64,000 bases of DNA. Origin: Cantharellus purpuraceus (lineage: Eukaryota > Basidiomycota > Agaricomycetes > Cantharellales > Hydnaceae). Shown here in pieces: positions 35,330-48,104 of this stretch. The translations under genes were made by a program, and so were the position numbers. Each line of letters starts with the position of its first letter. Position 1 is the stretch's first letter. Below the pieces are notes generated by a model. That model saw nothing but the letters and a program-made list of their open reading frames with translations. It ran no database searches and had not been told where the DNA came from. The DNA lies in contig JALBUN010000034.1 in the NCBI GenBank assembly GCA_025174535.1, forward strand, positions 828,001-892,000, written 5' to 3'.

Positions 35330-36680
35330 ATGGAGGACATAGCCCAACTGTCGGCTTCACTTCCAACACAAATAAGACGGATGGGGGCCCATGTCAAGTT
35401 ATATCTGGACAGTATGTGTTGCTGTCCCTATCGTTTGCGTGACTCAAACTTCCTGTTATGGACATAGAATGGTATGAAGCCATGGGCAAGCCCAAGGCAG
35501 TCACACTAGCAGAAAAGACATCGATCATGCATGAGATCAAGAGTAAAATAGACCCCGCGGGGATTACTATGCGTCAGCTAAATAGGTGGTTTGCCATCCG
35601 TAGGCGCTCTGAAAGGCATTTTGTGGCGTCTCCTGTATCTCCCCAACTCAAGCATTCTAGTTTGGGCATCTGTGAGCAAAGATCAAGTGTTCATGAATTT
35701 CTAGTATTGAATTGTTATTTTCAGTGTTTCCAACACTCACAAATACTGAAGTGGATCATATGAAAATCCTTGTGGGCGAAAATCCCAACCCTTCCTTGGA
35801 TTTGCTCATGTTATGGGTCGACAGCCCCTTACTACCTAACTTGACACTTGAGGACGCCCATCGCTTCGTCAAGTATAATAAGGTGCAAATGCACACTGAT
35901 ATAGAATCAAATACTCTCGCCTCTGGTTTACACCAGGACGAGGCAGAAGACAGAGATCGGTCGGATGAGGAAGAGACACTCGACAACCACATTGATCTTC
36001 TCACACCTGAATCCAGATCTCCGAAGTCTAACCCATACACATTGACGTTAGATGCAAACGTTTCACCCAAGCTGGATCATACACCTCCTATATCGTCGGC
36101 AGCCCCTATGCAATTGGATCACGACCCTCGTGCTCTACTTGCATTGCTTCGTTCTCAGCTTTCGACTGATGAGCTCAAACAATTATTGCAGGAGGACAGC
36201 AACAATGCAACGGCGATGTCTCCCACGCTGCTTCCAGGCACTGAGCCAATCGTGTCCAGTAATCGTGCCTCTTCTAAGAGTCAACCACTTGCACCAATCT
36301 CACCAGTGTTGCATAAGTCACTTGGTTCATTCACCCAGACTCGTAATGTCAGCCCTGGCGAAACTGCAGTTTGGAGTGATTCTCCTGCCAGTAACAAACT
36401 AGCATGGATAGATTCTGTTTCTCACCAAAATAACACGTCTGTTTCTATGAACGGACCCACGGCTTCTGTTCCATCCCGAGGCGCTGTCTCCAGAAACATT
36501 CTCAAGGATCTTTCAAGGCTCTGGCACATTGCCACACCTCATCGTTATTCATCAGACGAACCTATCGAACGACTTGAGTTATGTCAGAAAAGATCAGAAG
36601 AGTTGATAGTAGCATTGGAGAGGGGAAACTTGAAGCAGTTCGGCCTACTCCCTAATAAAGAGAACAAAGTTCAGGATTAG
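35330..36680 (+). CDS. divergent homeodomain transcription factor
   Basis: The ATG at 35330 opens MEDIAQLSASLPTQIRRMGA. An intron ending at 35466 joins KLYLD to KWYEAMGKPKAV, rebuilding a homeodomain at about residues 17-78: helix 1 HVKLYLDKWYEAMGKP, helix 2 LAEKTSIMHEIKSKI, recognition helix MRQLNRWFAIRRRSER. The WF.xRRR core is clear, but the nearly invariant Asn51 is Ile (residue 71). A second intron ends near 35722. The remainder is an acidic, Ser/Pro-rich region (EDRDRSDEEETLDNH) ending in a charged helix (RLELCQKRSEELIVALERG) and NKENKVQD, TAG 36678-36680. There is no partner HD gene or mating-locus neighbour in the window, so I do not call it a mating-type gene. Extra 5' exons are possible. 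Confidence 0.65.
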
Positions 36681-37539
36681 TAGAAGCTCTCTCTGGTATT
36701 GCATCTTCTACAACGTTGACGGATTCGAAGTAACTGTGTCACCCGCTGGGTAAGCTTGTTCCTTTCGAGTGTGAGTGATATTGAAGGAGATAATGTTTTA
36801 TTTGGTGTCATCATAAAGGTTTACTTCCTTAATATCTGCTCTGGTACTGCACTACATGCTGTATCTGTATTCAGGTCTGCTTGTGCGTCATCCTTTGTCT
36901 TCATTTTTCTTGACGTCCATAATCGTCATCTCAACAATTCAATTCGCTACTAGCCTTGCCACTCATGGTGCTTCCAGACGTTCAAAAAAACCTCACAATT
37001 TGCCTTCATTGCTTTGCTACCTGTTGCGGCGCATTGACTCACTGCATGTCATCTGCATTCTTTCTTCACCTCGTTGCAACCCCTGTGTATCTGTCTGATA
37101 ATAGTATATCTCTTCGTAATACTTGAGAAACATGCCAGTTAAGTTAGAGACCAGTGTCAGGCTGACAGCTACGTTGGCATATCAGAAAAGAAGTGGTCAG
37201 CACTTAAACATATGGACAACAGCAGCATTTCTGTAGCTACTTAAGGCGGGAGGTATCAAGATAAGCTTTCAATCCAGTTGGATTGAAAGAGATGTAGCAG
37301 AGAGTATGATATGATGACACCACAAGGACAAACAAGTCGCATGGACACTCAGGCGCGACGATGCGCGGTCTACTCTCGACCACCACGGCTAGGCATCTGC
37401 AAACTTTCTCGGAACGAGCTCAATATCTGGGATACGTTTCCAAGAACAGTCTCCTTCAACAAACTCGAAGGATCGTCAAAAAACGGTTAAGCTTGACTGT
37501 TTTGCCGTGAGGAAACAGATCCTGCAATTCAGCGTCCTA
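36681..37539. other. intergenic region before SWR1
   Basis: 860 bp between two genes on the same strand. Rich in T and C; no domain-bearing frame, TATA box or repeat noticed. It holds the homeodomain gene 3' UTR and the SWR1 promoter. Confidence 0.5.
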
Positions 37540-40500
37540 ATGCCCAGTGCAAAGAAGAGTCAAACCGCTTCATCAAAAGGTGTCATCAATTCAGAGGAGG
37601 GTATAGTTCAAAATTTGGAGGGTGGAGAAGAGGTGCAGGACGAGCGTATCGTGGCGCGGAGAGCCGATTTGCTACGGACCCGTCAAGTCGATCTAGATAC
37701 ATTAATGGCGCGGCATGATGACCTTGTACGTTTGTTTACGTCAAGAGGGATTAAGGAAGTGTGTTGATAGTAGTGCCATCAGGTGCGCGAGGCATTTCAC
37801 TTGGACAAATTTGTGACGCTTCTCGATTATGATCCCAAGGCGCGTTCTCCTGTAAAAGCATTTCGAGCATAGCCTGATAGGAAAGGATATAGATCGCAAG
37901 GCAGGACAACAGTCAAGTTTTCATTGAGGTGTGGATCGGCGTTTGATTGAAGCCACTTACTGAGCGTTTATTACAGTACAAAGCCCTACACGACCTCATC
38001 TCCAAGTCTGTCGCTGCCGTGGCTTCTGGATCAACTCCCCGGAAAACGCGTCGTGTCACCACAGAACTTCGCGTATCACTTTCCGCTACAATCTCCTCAA
38101 GCATTTCAGTACCTCCTTCCACGCCGTCATCTTTACCTGTTATGGCGAAGGAAAAGCCCACAGCAGCACCATGGACACAAGCCATCACCACTCCCACACC
38201 AAAGATGGTTGGGAAGATGAAGCCATCAGCGAAATCGACTGCAGTCATTGATTCGTCTATCTCGAAAGGAAAGGGAAAGGGAAAGGAATCAACTACTTCA
38301 CACTCCTCAAAGTTGATTTCCAAAGCAATCCTCCCGCCTCCCTTACTAACACAAAAACGATTGCCCCATCCTCGAAAGGCGAAAGAGGGGGTGGCATCTT
38401 CGAATCTGGATAACTCAAACCCAAACGGGCTGTCGACTTCTGGGCACTCGCGCAGCCTGAAACGCAAACGATCCAGTCCTCCCTCTCTTCTGAGTGATCT
38501 GGAAGACTCACGTCCATTCCCCATCGCCAACATGAACGGGGAACATTTAGTTACAGAGCCGGAGCCACCTTCCCAGGCCAAACTTACTATTAAGCGTATA
38601 CGATTATTTCAGCGTCCCCCTCCAGCTGTTTATTCACACCCGTCCCAAGTACCCCCTCGTCCACGGTATGGTTCATCAATCCAACAGTTCCTTCAATCCT
38701 ATTCGTCTTTAGAAGATGGTGCTGACGACGCGCACGAGAGACTGGAAGAAATGGCTTTCGCAGAGGCAAACACGAGGGCCCGAATACAGGAATTGAAGAA
38801 AGAAGGTCGCCTGTTGTTAGATATTCCAGATTTAACGGACGATCCTGATGGACTTTCAAGCTTTGCTGCACCAGAGGCAGGTCAGGTTGAGCCAATCCGG
38901 AGAGAAGATTTGTATGACCATCTTGTTTCTGCTGCAACTCAAAGAGCGCGGTCAGTGTCCTTCGAATACGCATCCAAGAAAAATACTGCTAAGAAAGTGG
39001 CCAAACTGATTATGGCATGGCATGGAAACAAGGAGGGTACGGAGGAGAAACAGCGGAAAGCTGAAGCCATTCGTATGAAAAGTCTTGCAAAATTCACAGC
39101 CAAGGAAGTTGAAAAGCAATGGAAAAGAGCTGTCATGGTTCGTTCTTCAGTCATCTACCTCAGCGGTGTTGTTATTTTCCTGACGGACACGGATATTAGG
39201 CCGTTCGTGATCAAAATCGTGCTTTACTTGAAGCAGAGGAAGTGCGACTTGGTCGGAAGCATCTAGACGCCATCCTTGATCAATCAGGCGTGATATTGGA
39301 AGCCCAGCATACAGACCTGAGCAGGGCACGATCTAGGTCTAGTAGTGCCAAAGGTTGGAGCGATAGTAATGAATCTGAGGCTGATGATTCCGATACCATG
39401 GAGCAGGGAGAAGACTCGGACCTTGGCACAGGCAGCGAGGCAACGGAGGATGACGCCAACGTGTCATTCCTTCTGGGTATGGACGCGCAGGGCTCTGCAG
39501 GAAGTAGAGGGCCGAGCAGCGAGGTCGAGTTTGAGTCAGCAACACAGGGGAACGATGCAGACATTTCAAGTGCTCCTTCTCCGCGCGACACTCCTGGACC
39601 GATGTCGGATGGGTCGTTAGGTACACCTATAAACGAGGATGTCGGTCAATGTCTCTCCACATCTGAGATTTCAACGGAAGAACATCCACGGCTCGGCGAC
39701 AAGACTAATCCTTCGGGAGCCCGTGCTTTTGATGATCCTATGGATTTAGACGACGAACATGGTATCTTGTTGAGGGAGCATATTCTTGAGCCACCCGAAT
39801 CGACAATGCCTTTGGTGGCAGGAAGTCTTCAGTCACCGATTTCCGTTCCTGAGGTCGTTCATTCAGCGTCTCCCCCGAGTGTGTCTTCTGCAAATGAGTA
39901 CAGAGAAACTAGATTTAAACCCTCTCCGCGGAGTATATCCAGCACACAGCCCTCGCCCCCTCTCGCCCCTTCTGATGATTTATCTTGTCCTCACCTATAC
40001 TCTCCCGAAGCACCTTCACCATCCCCTACTCTTCCCAACTTGCCAGACGGTTCCATACCTGGACCTACGCCTGATCGTATGTCTCCCCTTGCGATCCAAG
40101 AAGACAATGCAGTGCAGCCCAATGGTCGCCATCCCATCGCTATTCGACTATCGAATGGGGTGGTCATTTACCGAGATGCTGAGGCGTCGTCTGCACCTGA
40201 AGAGGTGGAACCAAGCAGTAAACCCTTGCCAATGCCTAATGGAGACATGGAATCTATTCCTGTGGATGTAGTCGAAAGTGCCGAAGTTGCTACTTCTGGA
40301 GCGGTCTTGCCTACCAAAGCCACCCTTCCGGAAGCTGCAATTGAGAGTACAGCGGTACATTCAAGACAGTCTGAAGATCCGATTGGTCGAGTCACCGGCC
40401 CTATTGCTGATGTACCCCTGGATCAAGCGGAGCCTGATGCCACTTCAACAGCTTCACCAGGTGCAGATGAAGTGGATGAAGAGTTGCAAATAGCACCACA

Positions 40501-43154
40501 TCTAAATGATTTTGCAGCGACTCATGTCAACTGGGATCCAACTTATAAAGTCACTGCACCATTTTTATTGCGAGGTACTCTTCGCCCTTATCAGCAATCT
40601 GGACTTGAGTGGTTGGCCAGTCTCCACACCAATAATCTCAACGGCATTCTTGCTGATGAGATGGGTTTAGGGTAAGTAAGGTATGAAATCGATGTTACCC
40701 TCATCGCTGCTGACTCAAAAGTAATGCAGTAAAACCATTCAGACGATATCCTTGCTAGCTCATCTTGCTTGTGATCGTGGAATCTGGGGTCCTCATCTCA
40801 TTGTAGTCCCGACGAGCGTGTTGCTCAATTGGGAGATGGAATTTAAGAAGTTCCTCCCTGGTTTCAAGATTCTTCCCTATCACGGTAGCACTAAACGTCG
40901 AAAGGAGCTTCGAGTTGGATGGAATAGCAAGCATACTTTTAATGTCTGCGTCACGTCATATACACTCGCCAGTCGCGATGCCCACATATTCAAGCGTAAA
41001 GCATGGTATTATATGGTTCTGGACGAGGCCCATATGATAAAGAATTTCAAATCGCAACGGTGGAATATTTTGCTAATGTTTCGTTCCTTTCGACGCCTCC
41101 TTTTGACTGGGACACCATTACAAAACAATTTGACCGAGCTTTGGGCACTTCTTCAGTTCCTGATGTCGGGAACTAATTTTGCCAATTTAAAAGAGTTTGG
41201 TGATTGGTTTTCCAGTATGCCTTTTCATCCTATCTCCCTTGTTGCGACTCACATACGTGATAGACCCCCTGGAGAAAGCGATCGAGCAAGGTACTGTCAT
41301 GGACGAGGAGACACAAGAACGTGTTCGCAAGCTCCACACAGTCCTCCGACCCTACCTTTTACGTCGCCTCAAAGCTGATGTCGAGAAGGAACTTCCAAGC
41401 AAGTTTGAACATCTGGTTGTTTGTCGCCTTTCGAAACGTCAGCGTTTCCTTTACGACGAGTTTATGTCCCGAGCACAGACCCGAGATGCTCTCGCTTCTG
41501 GTGTGTATCACAAAGTGGCTAATATTCTGATGCAATTGCGGAAGGTCTGCAATCATCCGGATTTGTTCGAGGTCCGGCCCATAGTCACATCGTTCGCAAT
41601 GTCAAAGTCGGCAGTGGCAGATTTTGAGATCAAAGAGCTCCTTGTTCGACGGCGATTTCTTGATTCCCATCGTGATACATTGAACCTTGATTTATTGGGT
41701 CTCGTATTCATACAACATCAGGGTAGATCCATGATACAAGCACGGTCGACGCGTACTTTGGACGCCTCATCGTGCTTGCCCTTTGTCACCGAAATTCCTG
41801 GGGAGCCTCCACCTGCTGACACCCGAACTATTCAGGGCTTCAAGCGTCATATTACGTATCAACGACAATTAGCCGAGCTTCGTCGATGGACACAGGTTGC
41901 TTACACTAACCGTCTTCGATGTGCTGCCTCGCCTATTTACGGTATCGAGACAATATCCGTTGTTCGACGTTTATATATGCCTTTGGGTCCCTTGTCAGTG
42001 GTGGATTTCCGTCGCCCAAATCACCTGGATATATCGTCGATTATTCCAACTTTTGTCAAATCCTATTCACAAAGGGAAGAAGACATGGAGGACTGTACTA
42101 ACAGATTTGCTTTCATCACCCCCCAAGTTGTAGCCAGGGACTTACCATCCATAGCGTTGTCCGGCATGGAAAGCCGGATCCTCTACGTTCAGAGATTATC
42201 TCCAGATTTCGACTCTATTCTTCACCGCACAAGCGTCAAACTGCAAATAGCTTTTCCAGACGCATCCCTTGTCCAGTACGATTGTGGAAAGCTACAGGAA
42301 CTCGCCTCCTTGTTGCGAACCCGGGCAGCGGGGGGTCATCGAGTCCTTATTTTCACCCAAATGACCAAGGTTCTTGACATCCTGGAAATCTTCTTGAACT
42401 TTCATGGTTACCGATATTTGCGTCTTGACGGTGCAACAAGAATTGAAGACCGACAATACATTACCGAAAGGTTCAATACTGATGCCAGGGTGTTTGCCTT
42501 CATTGCTTCATCACGTTCTGGCGGCGTCGGAATCAAGTACGCACTTTCTTTATTGTTTTCACATTTAACAGCCTAACTATTTGTAGCTTGACTGGAGCGG
42601 ACACCGTCATTTTTTATGACAGCGACTTCAATCCCCAGATGGACCGGCAATGTGAAGATCGGTCAGGGCTACACCTTACAGTGTGTCCCGGCGTTTGCTA
42701 ATGACAGATATATATATGATCCAGTGCGCACCGCATTGGCCAGATCCGTGACGTCCACATATATCGCTTTATTTCAGAGCATACTGTTGAGGAGAGTATG
42801 TTGCGCAAAGCAAACCAAAAGCGATCGCTGGACAACATCGTGATACAACAGGGAGAATTTGATTGGCGCAGTCTCTTAATTGATGATGAAGCATTCGGAA
42901 AGGCATTGGGAGAATTCGAGGACAAGGAGGACGCTTATGCAGCTCGCGTAGCAGCACGGGAGGAAGCGGTCAAGGAAGTTGAAGATCAAGCTGACTTTGC
43001 TGCCGAAGCCGATGATGGTCCCTCTCTGGAGGTAGAGATACCCGCAGCAACAGTTGCTGAGGAAGAGAAGGCGGAAGAAGAGGGTACTGTTGCAGATTAT
43101 ATGCTCGCTTTCGTCAATCGAGAGTGGGATTGGTTTTCGACATGGCGATTGTGA
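37540..43154 (+). CDS. SWR1: Swr1 ATPase, H2A.Z-depositing chromatin remodeller
   Basis: The catalytic subunit of the SWR1 complex, which swaps H2A for H2A.Z. The ATG at 37540 gives [14 protein letters not shown], then the Swr1 N-terminal helix [20 protein letters not shown] and, after an intron, [17 protein letters not shown]. An HSA domain follows ([15 protein letters not shown] through EKQWKRAV), then [20 protein letters not shown] and [16 protein letters not shown]. After a long acidic, Ser/Pro-rich linker comes the SNF2 core: [19 protein letters not shown], Walker A DEMGLGKTIQT (split by the intron near 40672-40729), [22 protein letters not shown] box [29 protein letters not shown]. An intron gives [13 protein letters not shown]. 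Lobe 2 follows a long insertion: [34 protein letters not shown], then [35 protein letters not shown] and GEFDW. Acidic C-terminus, stop 43152-43154. Exons near 37850-37950 are uncertain. Confidence 0.95.
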
Positions 43155-43720
43155 TTCTCATCTAAATCCACAATCTCAAGTTGGACGACTCTAGATATCA
43201 CTGGGTACAAAATGAATGAGCATGATATGAATTCTGTTGTAATCTACCATATCTGTAATGCACCACGATCATGATCCAATCCTATATTGTGATCTGAAGA
43301 ATGAGGGCTCAGTCCGTATATTGTGAATACGGCTAAGTGTAGGTACCTGAAGAATGAGGACTACATGATAGAATGTATAAGTTGAATGCAAAATGGGAAA
43401 AGGTATTAGTGTTCCTCACCTCAGTCCATATATTGTGAATACGGCTAAGGAAGGACGAGCACACAGACGTGTTATATACGTCCGTGGTGGTGAGAAATAT
43501 TTGAATGAAAATATGTAATATGGCAACACCTGAAACATGTCTGTGATGTCGCCGTGATGTGTCATTGGTGTGAGTCCATTTCACATGTGACCTGTTCAAT
43601 ATACATGACCCACTCAATATTCCAATATCCTATGCTTTGTTCTTTGCATACAGGTATTGACATGGGTGGTTACAGCAGTTTGTATTATGTAAGTCCAGTG
43701 CTTGTTTGAAGAGTGCCAAG
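43155..43720. other. SWR1 3' flank with short repeats
   Basis: 566 bp with no gene. It contains a direct repeat (listed separately) and otherwise AT-rich unique sequence up to the first LTR boundary at 43721. Confidence 0.5.
43311..43450. repeat. 27-bp direct repeat, each unit carrying a small hairpin
   Basis: A 27-bp sequence beginning CAGTC and ending GGCTAAG occurs near 43311 and again near 43424, with one difference. In the first copy CCGTAT and ATACGG flank a 7-base spacer and can pair. About 86 bp separate the copies. Origin unknown. Confidence 0.55.
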
Positions 43721-44077
43721 TGTTTTGGAATCCACAAAATTATGGTGTTAGGGCAAACTCTAAATCACCACAATTCCATGAATGAACAGCTGAGAAGAAT
43801 ATCAAACCCTGCTGCAGCACAACTCCAGAAATGATTTAACATTTGTACTTTGGTTACAATCCTTTGTATTGGTCAATGCAGACTATATGCAGAAAAGTAA
43901 TACATTTCTTAGCAGCAAGAAATGAATAAGACTTCCAGAGTCTAGAGTTCACGGACACTTAGGGGTCCAGATATTCCAAAAAGAGGGGAATGCACTTAGA
44001 GGCTAAAGGAAGTAGGTGGATGAATCCAACCATCCAACCAGTGGCACTCTGAAGCGGGTAACAGCAATGTGTGAAGT

Positions 44078-46024
44078 TGTTATGACTATATTCATTAATG
44101 ACCAGATCCCCGTCCGATCCACTCAGATCCCTGCGCATATGAAATCTATACTCCATTTGGAAACCACTACGTCTCCATTTACCTGTCTGATTGTCACCGC
44201 CGATTCCGCCCATCCGTTGACGAGCCAGGACGCATCGAGGACGCCTATCGAACCACTCTGACAGTCCAACTCCACCAGCGTCTTTTCGTATCAACATAAA
44301 TATCGCCGCAACTCCCTATCCACCTCAGTCTCTAATTCGAGCCATTGATCGTCACTCGTGTTTCATCACCATCAATCATTATCAGCCTTCTATTCACACT
44401 GATCCTTTCATCATCATTCACATGGCTTCCCATTCTATTCCCCTCTCCAACATCACTTCTAATAATACGTCACACTGGTCTCTGGACACAGAGGACTATC
44501 AAAAATACGCCGAGCTCCACGGGCATGTTAAGCCACCTCCACGTGTCAAAATACTTCCAAAACTCTTTCAACGTCCAAGATCCCCACCATGTCTCTCTTA
44601 TGCCATTGGCGATCCCATATTCTTTCACAATTCCATTGAACCATATACATTCCTCGACATTTCACCTCTATATCATAACACGGATAGAAGAGTCGAACGT
44701 GAGGTAGAATTTCAGTCGCCATCGCTGACCTATCCTCCCACTTCAATCCGACTCAGGTTACATCGTGTCAGGCAAAGGGACCGAATACTCTTGGAACGGG
44801 ATACCATATGGAGACGGATCACTAAGACAATAAGGAGTATTTGTTGTGGATGCTGACTGAAGTCCTCATGTGACTCAGGGTCAATTAACCTTCGGAGCCG
44901 TAGGGAAGATGGTATTGGTGGACGTTTCTATTGTTCTTTTACATGACTCACCCCTGTTTCATCTTTTAATTCATTCATACACGACTTACTCATCCTTGTT
45001 CTATTTTTGGTTCTTTTATTACTCATCACCCCCTATTCTTACAAAGATTACCCCTATCTGTCGTTTCATTTCTCCATGACTTCCCCCTTTAGTAGTTCAA
45101 CTTCACACGCTTCGTCAGCTGGCTTGATCAGCATTTCTTGCATCATATCGCATCATTTGCTCCTCATATTGTGTCGTTGTGCCCTGGGGATTTGTATATA
45201 AAAGGGCGCTAGTTTTCGCCTTTGGAATCAATCAACAAGTTTTCAGCCAACGCTCTGAAGTCAAAGTCCACGCTCTAAGTCTACGCTCTATGCTCTACAT
45301 CACAATCCATCATCTCTACACTGAGGTAAAACACCTTGGTTCAACGATCAGATTTCCCTCTGCCACCGAGAGGTTGATTCTCCTGAAACCAGCTTTCGCG
45401 TACCTCCCAACCGGGCTCCGCATTGTCATCCAGTCACAGAGCACGATCAGCCATCGGGACCGACCTTTAGCTCCCATCTCCATCCAACCACAGAGCACTA
45501 TCCCACTTCCCTGTTACGTACCCCTCGCCCTGATTGATCTTTGGAGTGCTGAACAACTGCGTTACACACCGTCTGTTTGCTAGGACCGTTGCGTGCAGGC
45601 TTATAGGATCTATTCCTTAAGCGAACCGACACCGTCTCCGGTTCTGATTGATGCATCAGCATCACCATAGGAACCCGGACATCCATCCCCGTTGGACTCG
45701 GACATACTCATGTAAGGCCGTCAGCCTTGGAGACCCATCACCGGAGTAATTATTATTAGATTTCAAAATATGTATTTAAGTTGCCCGACTGGGGACTTCA
45801 TTCCCCAGTTCGAATATCGAATCACACCTAGCTCCTAAGTCCAATCCTAACTCTCTAAGTTGTACTCCATCTCCGAAATCTCAGACACCGGTATTAGTGA
45901 GGGCACAGCACATAAGCTGAAGCCAAGTCCATTCTGACCCCCACAACGTACTCCGACCCTGACCCAACCTCCAACCCAACCTCCGATCCAATCTCCAACC
46001 CCCAATTGGACCTAGTGCATAACA
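44078..46024 (+). mobile_element. LTR2 solo LTR (copy A), 1947 bp, inside LTR1
   Basis: The ends are TGTTATG...CATAACA, a perfect 7-bp inverted repeat with TG/CA termini. It is flanked by GAAGT (44073-44077) and GGAGT (46025-46029), a 5-bp target duplication with one difference. Removing the element and one copy restores the LTR1 sequence seen intact at 48455-48470. A strong TATA box, TATATAAAAGGG (45195-45206), faces right and would mark the U3/R boundary. No gag, pol or primer-site evidence was found, so this is read as a solo LTR left by recombination. Confidence 0.85.
44422..44856 (+). other. 144-codon open frame inside LTR2, probably not a gene
   Basis: Starts MASHSIPLSNITSNN and ends in a Cys/Arg-rich tail (RSICCGC). 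It lies upstream of the LTR2 TATA box, in the U3 part. The second copy (from 47722) has the same frame but is cut by the 48105 insertion. Changes between the copies are dominated by CpG transitions and fall freely on replacement sites, which argues against selection for a protein. I do not recognise a family. Confidence 0.25.
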
Positions 46025-47234
46025 GGAGTAGTCTAGCAACTGCTTCACACGAGTTCAAGTTTCTAATGCTCTGCAAAGGCAGTACACACTAGTTACTTAA
46101 ACAAGAGCACTAATGGCAGGACGATTGACAGACAATCTCACCCTGTAGATTTGTAGCCACGTGAGGCAGATACTACACTCACGCCCAGCAGGAATATCAC
46201 TACTTTGAGTGCAATCAAGTACAGTTACACAACTGTAAAAGATCCTTGAACTGGTAATCAACAGTTACTGAGATAGAGGATGACACTGTATGTCACTCTA
46301 GTCACACTGGTGTGCAGAAGATGGGTAGAAGTGATAGGATATGTTACTATTTCAGAGGCAGAATGACTTCCTTATATATTGTATTTACAGGAGCTGACTA
46401 ATGCTTCTGGAATATTCTACCTATTAATAGATGGAAACTACTGGAAGGTTGTGGAAGGTGGAAGAAAGGGGTAGAATATTCCAAGCCAATCACAGGTTCT
46501 GATCACTGGACTAACACTGATCAGGAGCTGAATAATGGTTCTGGAAAGTTCTATCTAATAATAGAAGGAAACAGCTAGAATGTTATGGAAAGGGGTAGAA
46601 TATTCCAAGGCAATTACCTGATCTGATCACCCATCAGCTGATCTGATCCCTGAACTAGGCACTGATCAGGCAAAAAGAAGGGTATCCACCCTGTTTTCTG
46701 CACTGGTTTGGACAGCCATGGATAGCCACATCTCAGGTGATGATCTGCATGGAAAATAGTGCTCTGAGAGGCTGTGGTTGTCAAGTTAGAGAATATTTAT
46801 TGATCAGAGACATCTGAGCTTGAATTCAGGCTGAATGCCTGGTCCAAAGGGGGAGAGCCAGCTGTGTGAAGGTTTGTGGGCGCCTATGGGTCCACAACTA
46901 TAGCACAGCAGAAATAAATCATTCTGGGCCGAGTTCTGCATGGAATATTCCTGAAAAAATATCAAAAATTAGAGAATATTTGAATAAGTCCATTCCAGGT
47001 ACAAGCATCAAATATATGCTGATATTTAGGAATGGAAAAGCAAAGAATAGCATATTGGTGCTGCATAAATGGAATTTGATAGGGAAAAGGTGGTTCCCAT
47101 ACAGGATAGGAGAACCAAGATAGGGGAGGAAAGATAGGGGAAGTGATAGGGGGAATGAAATAGGGGAGATGCACCCTGACAGGCTGCGCTGATAGGGGTG
47201 TCAAGAGAAAATACTAAAAATAGAATATGACTTA

Positions 47235-47297
47235 TTTGAACCCTGACACCAACCTCCAACCCAACCTCCAACCCCCAATCGGACCTAGTGCGTAACA
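47235..47297 (+). repeat. LTR2 3'-end fragment
   Basis: About 63 bp matching the end of LTR2 copy A: a CCAACCTCCAACC-type minisatellite and then a terminus ending CGTAACA. It directly abuts an inverted LTR1 piece starting at 47298. The 5' part is missing. The 130 bp before it (47104-47234) is purine-rich with repeated ATAGGGG runs and unassigned. Confidence 0.6.
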
Positions 47298-48104
47298 CAC
47301 TGGTTGGATGGTCAGATTCATCAACCTACTTCCTTTAGTTTCTAAGTGCATTCCCCTCTTTTCAGAATATCTGGACCCTTAAGCATCTGTGAGCTCTAGA
47401 CTCTGAAAGTCTTATTCATTTCCTACTGCCTGTTACATCCTGTAACACCGAGTTCCGATCTCCGGATTCCATCTCCACCTCTGTCAACTCCACCTCTGTC
47501 ACCTCCACCTCCATTGCCGAGCTAGGACACATCAAGGACATATATCGAACCACTCTGACAGTCCAACTCCGCCAGCGTCTTTTTGTATCAACTTTTAAAT
47601 AGTGCCGCAACTCCCTCTCCACCTCAGTCTCTAATTCTAGCCATTGATCGTCACTCATGTTTCATCACCATCGATCATTATCAGCCTTCTATTCACACTG
47701 ATCCTTTCATCATCATTCACATGGCTTCCCATTCTATTCCCCTCTCCAACATCGCTTCTAATAATACGTCACACTGGTCTCTGGACACAGAGGACTATCA
47801 AAAATATGCCGAGCTCCATGGGCATGTTAAGCCACCTCCACGTGTCAAAATACTTCCCAAACTCTTTCAATGTCCAAGATCCCCACCATATCTCTCCTAT
47901 GCCATTGGCGATCCTATATTCTTTCACAATTCTGTTGAACCATATACATTCCTCGGCATTTCACCTCTATATCGTAACATGGATAGAAGAGTCAAATGTG
48001 AGGTAGAATTTCAGTTGCCATCGCTGACCTATCCTCCCACTTCAATCCAACTCAGGTTACATCATGTCAGGCAAAGGGACCGAATACCCTTGGAATGGGA
48101 TACT

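Larger units (their letters stand above)
43721..47103 (-). mobile_element. LTR1 solo LTR (copy A), split by an LTR2 insertion
   Basis: Two pieces, 43721-44077 and 46030-47103, are together collinear with the intact LTR1 at 48105-49846, except that the 24-bp array is absent. They start TGTTTTGGAA and end GGTTCCCATACA, so the outer ends are TG...CA. The gap between them is exactly the LTR2 element 44078-46024 plus its target duplication. I found no matching target duplication around the outer ends (CCAAG versus GGATA), so the copy may be recombined. An AT-rich TATA-like site (about 46372, minus strand) is weaker than in the younger copy. Confidence 0.75.

Noticed and set aside
35330..36680. HD mating-type locus
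   Set aside because: There is only one homeodomain gene, no divergently paired HD partner and none of the usual flanking genes such as mitochondrial intermediate peptidase.
37913..38581. 222-codon minus-strand ORF
   Set aside because: Antisense shadow of the Ser/Lys-rich SWR1 N-terminal exon, whose plus-strand frame is clearly coding.
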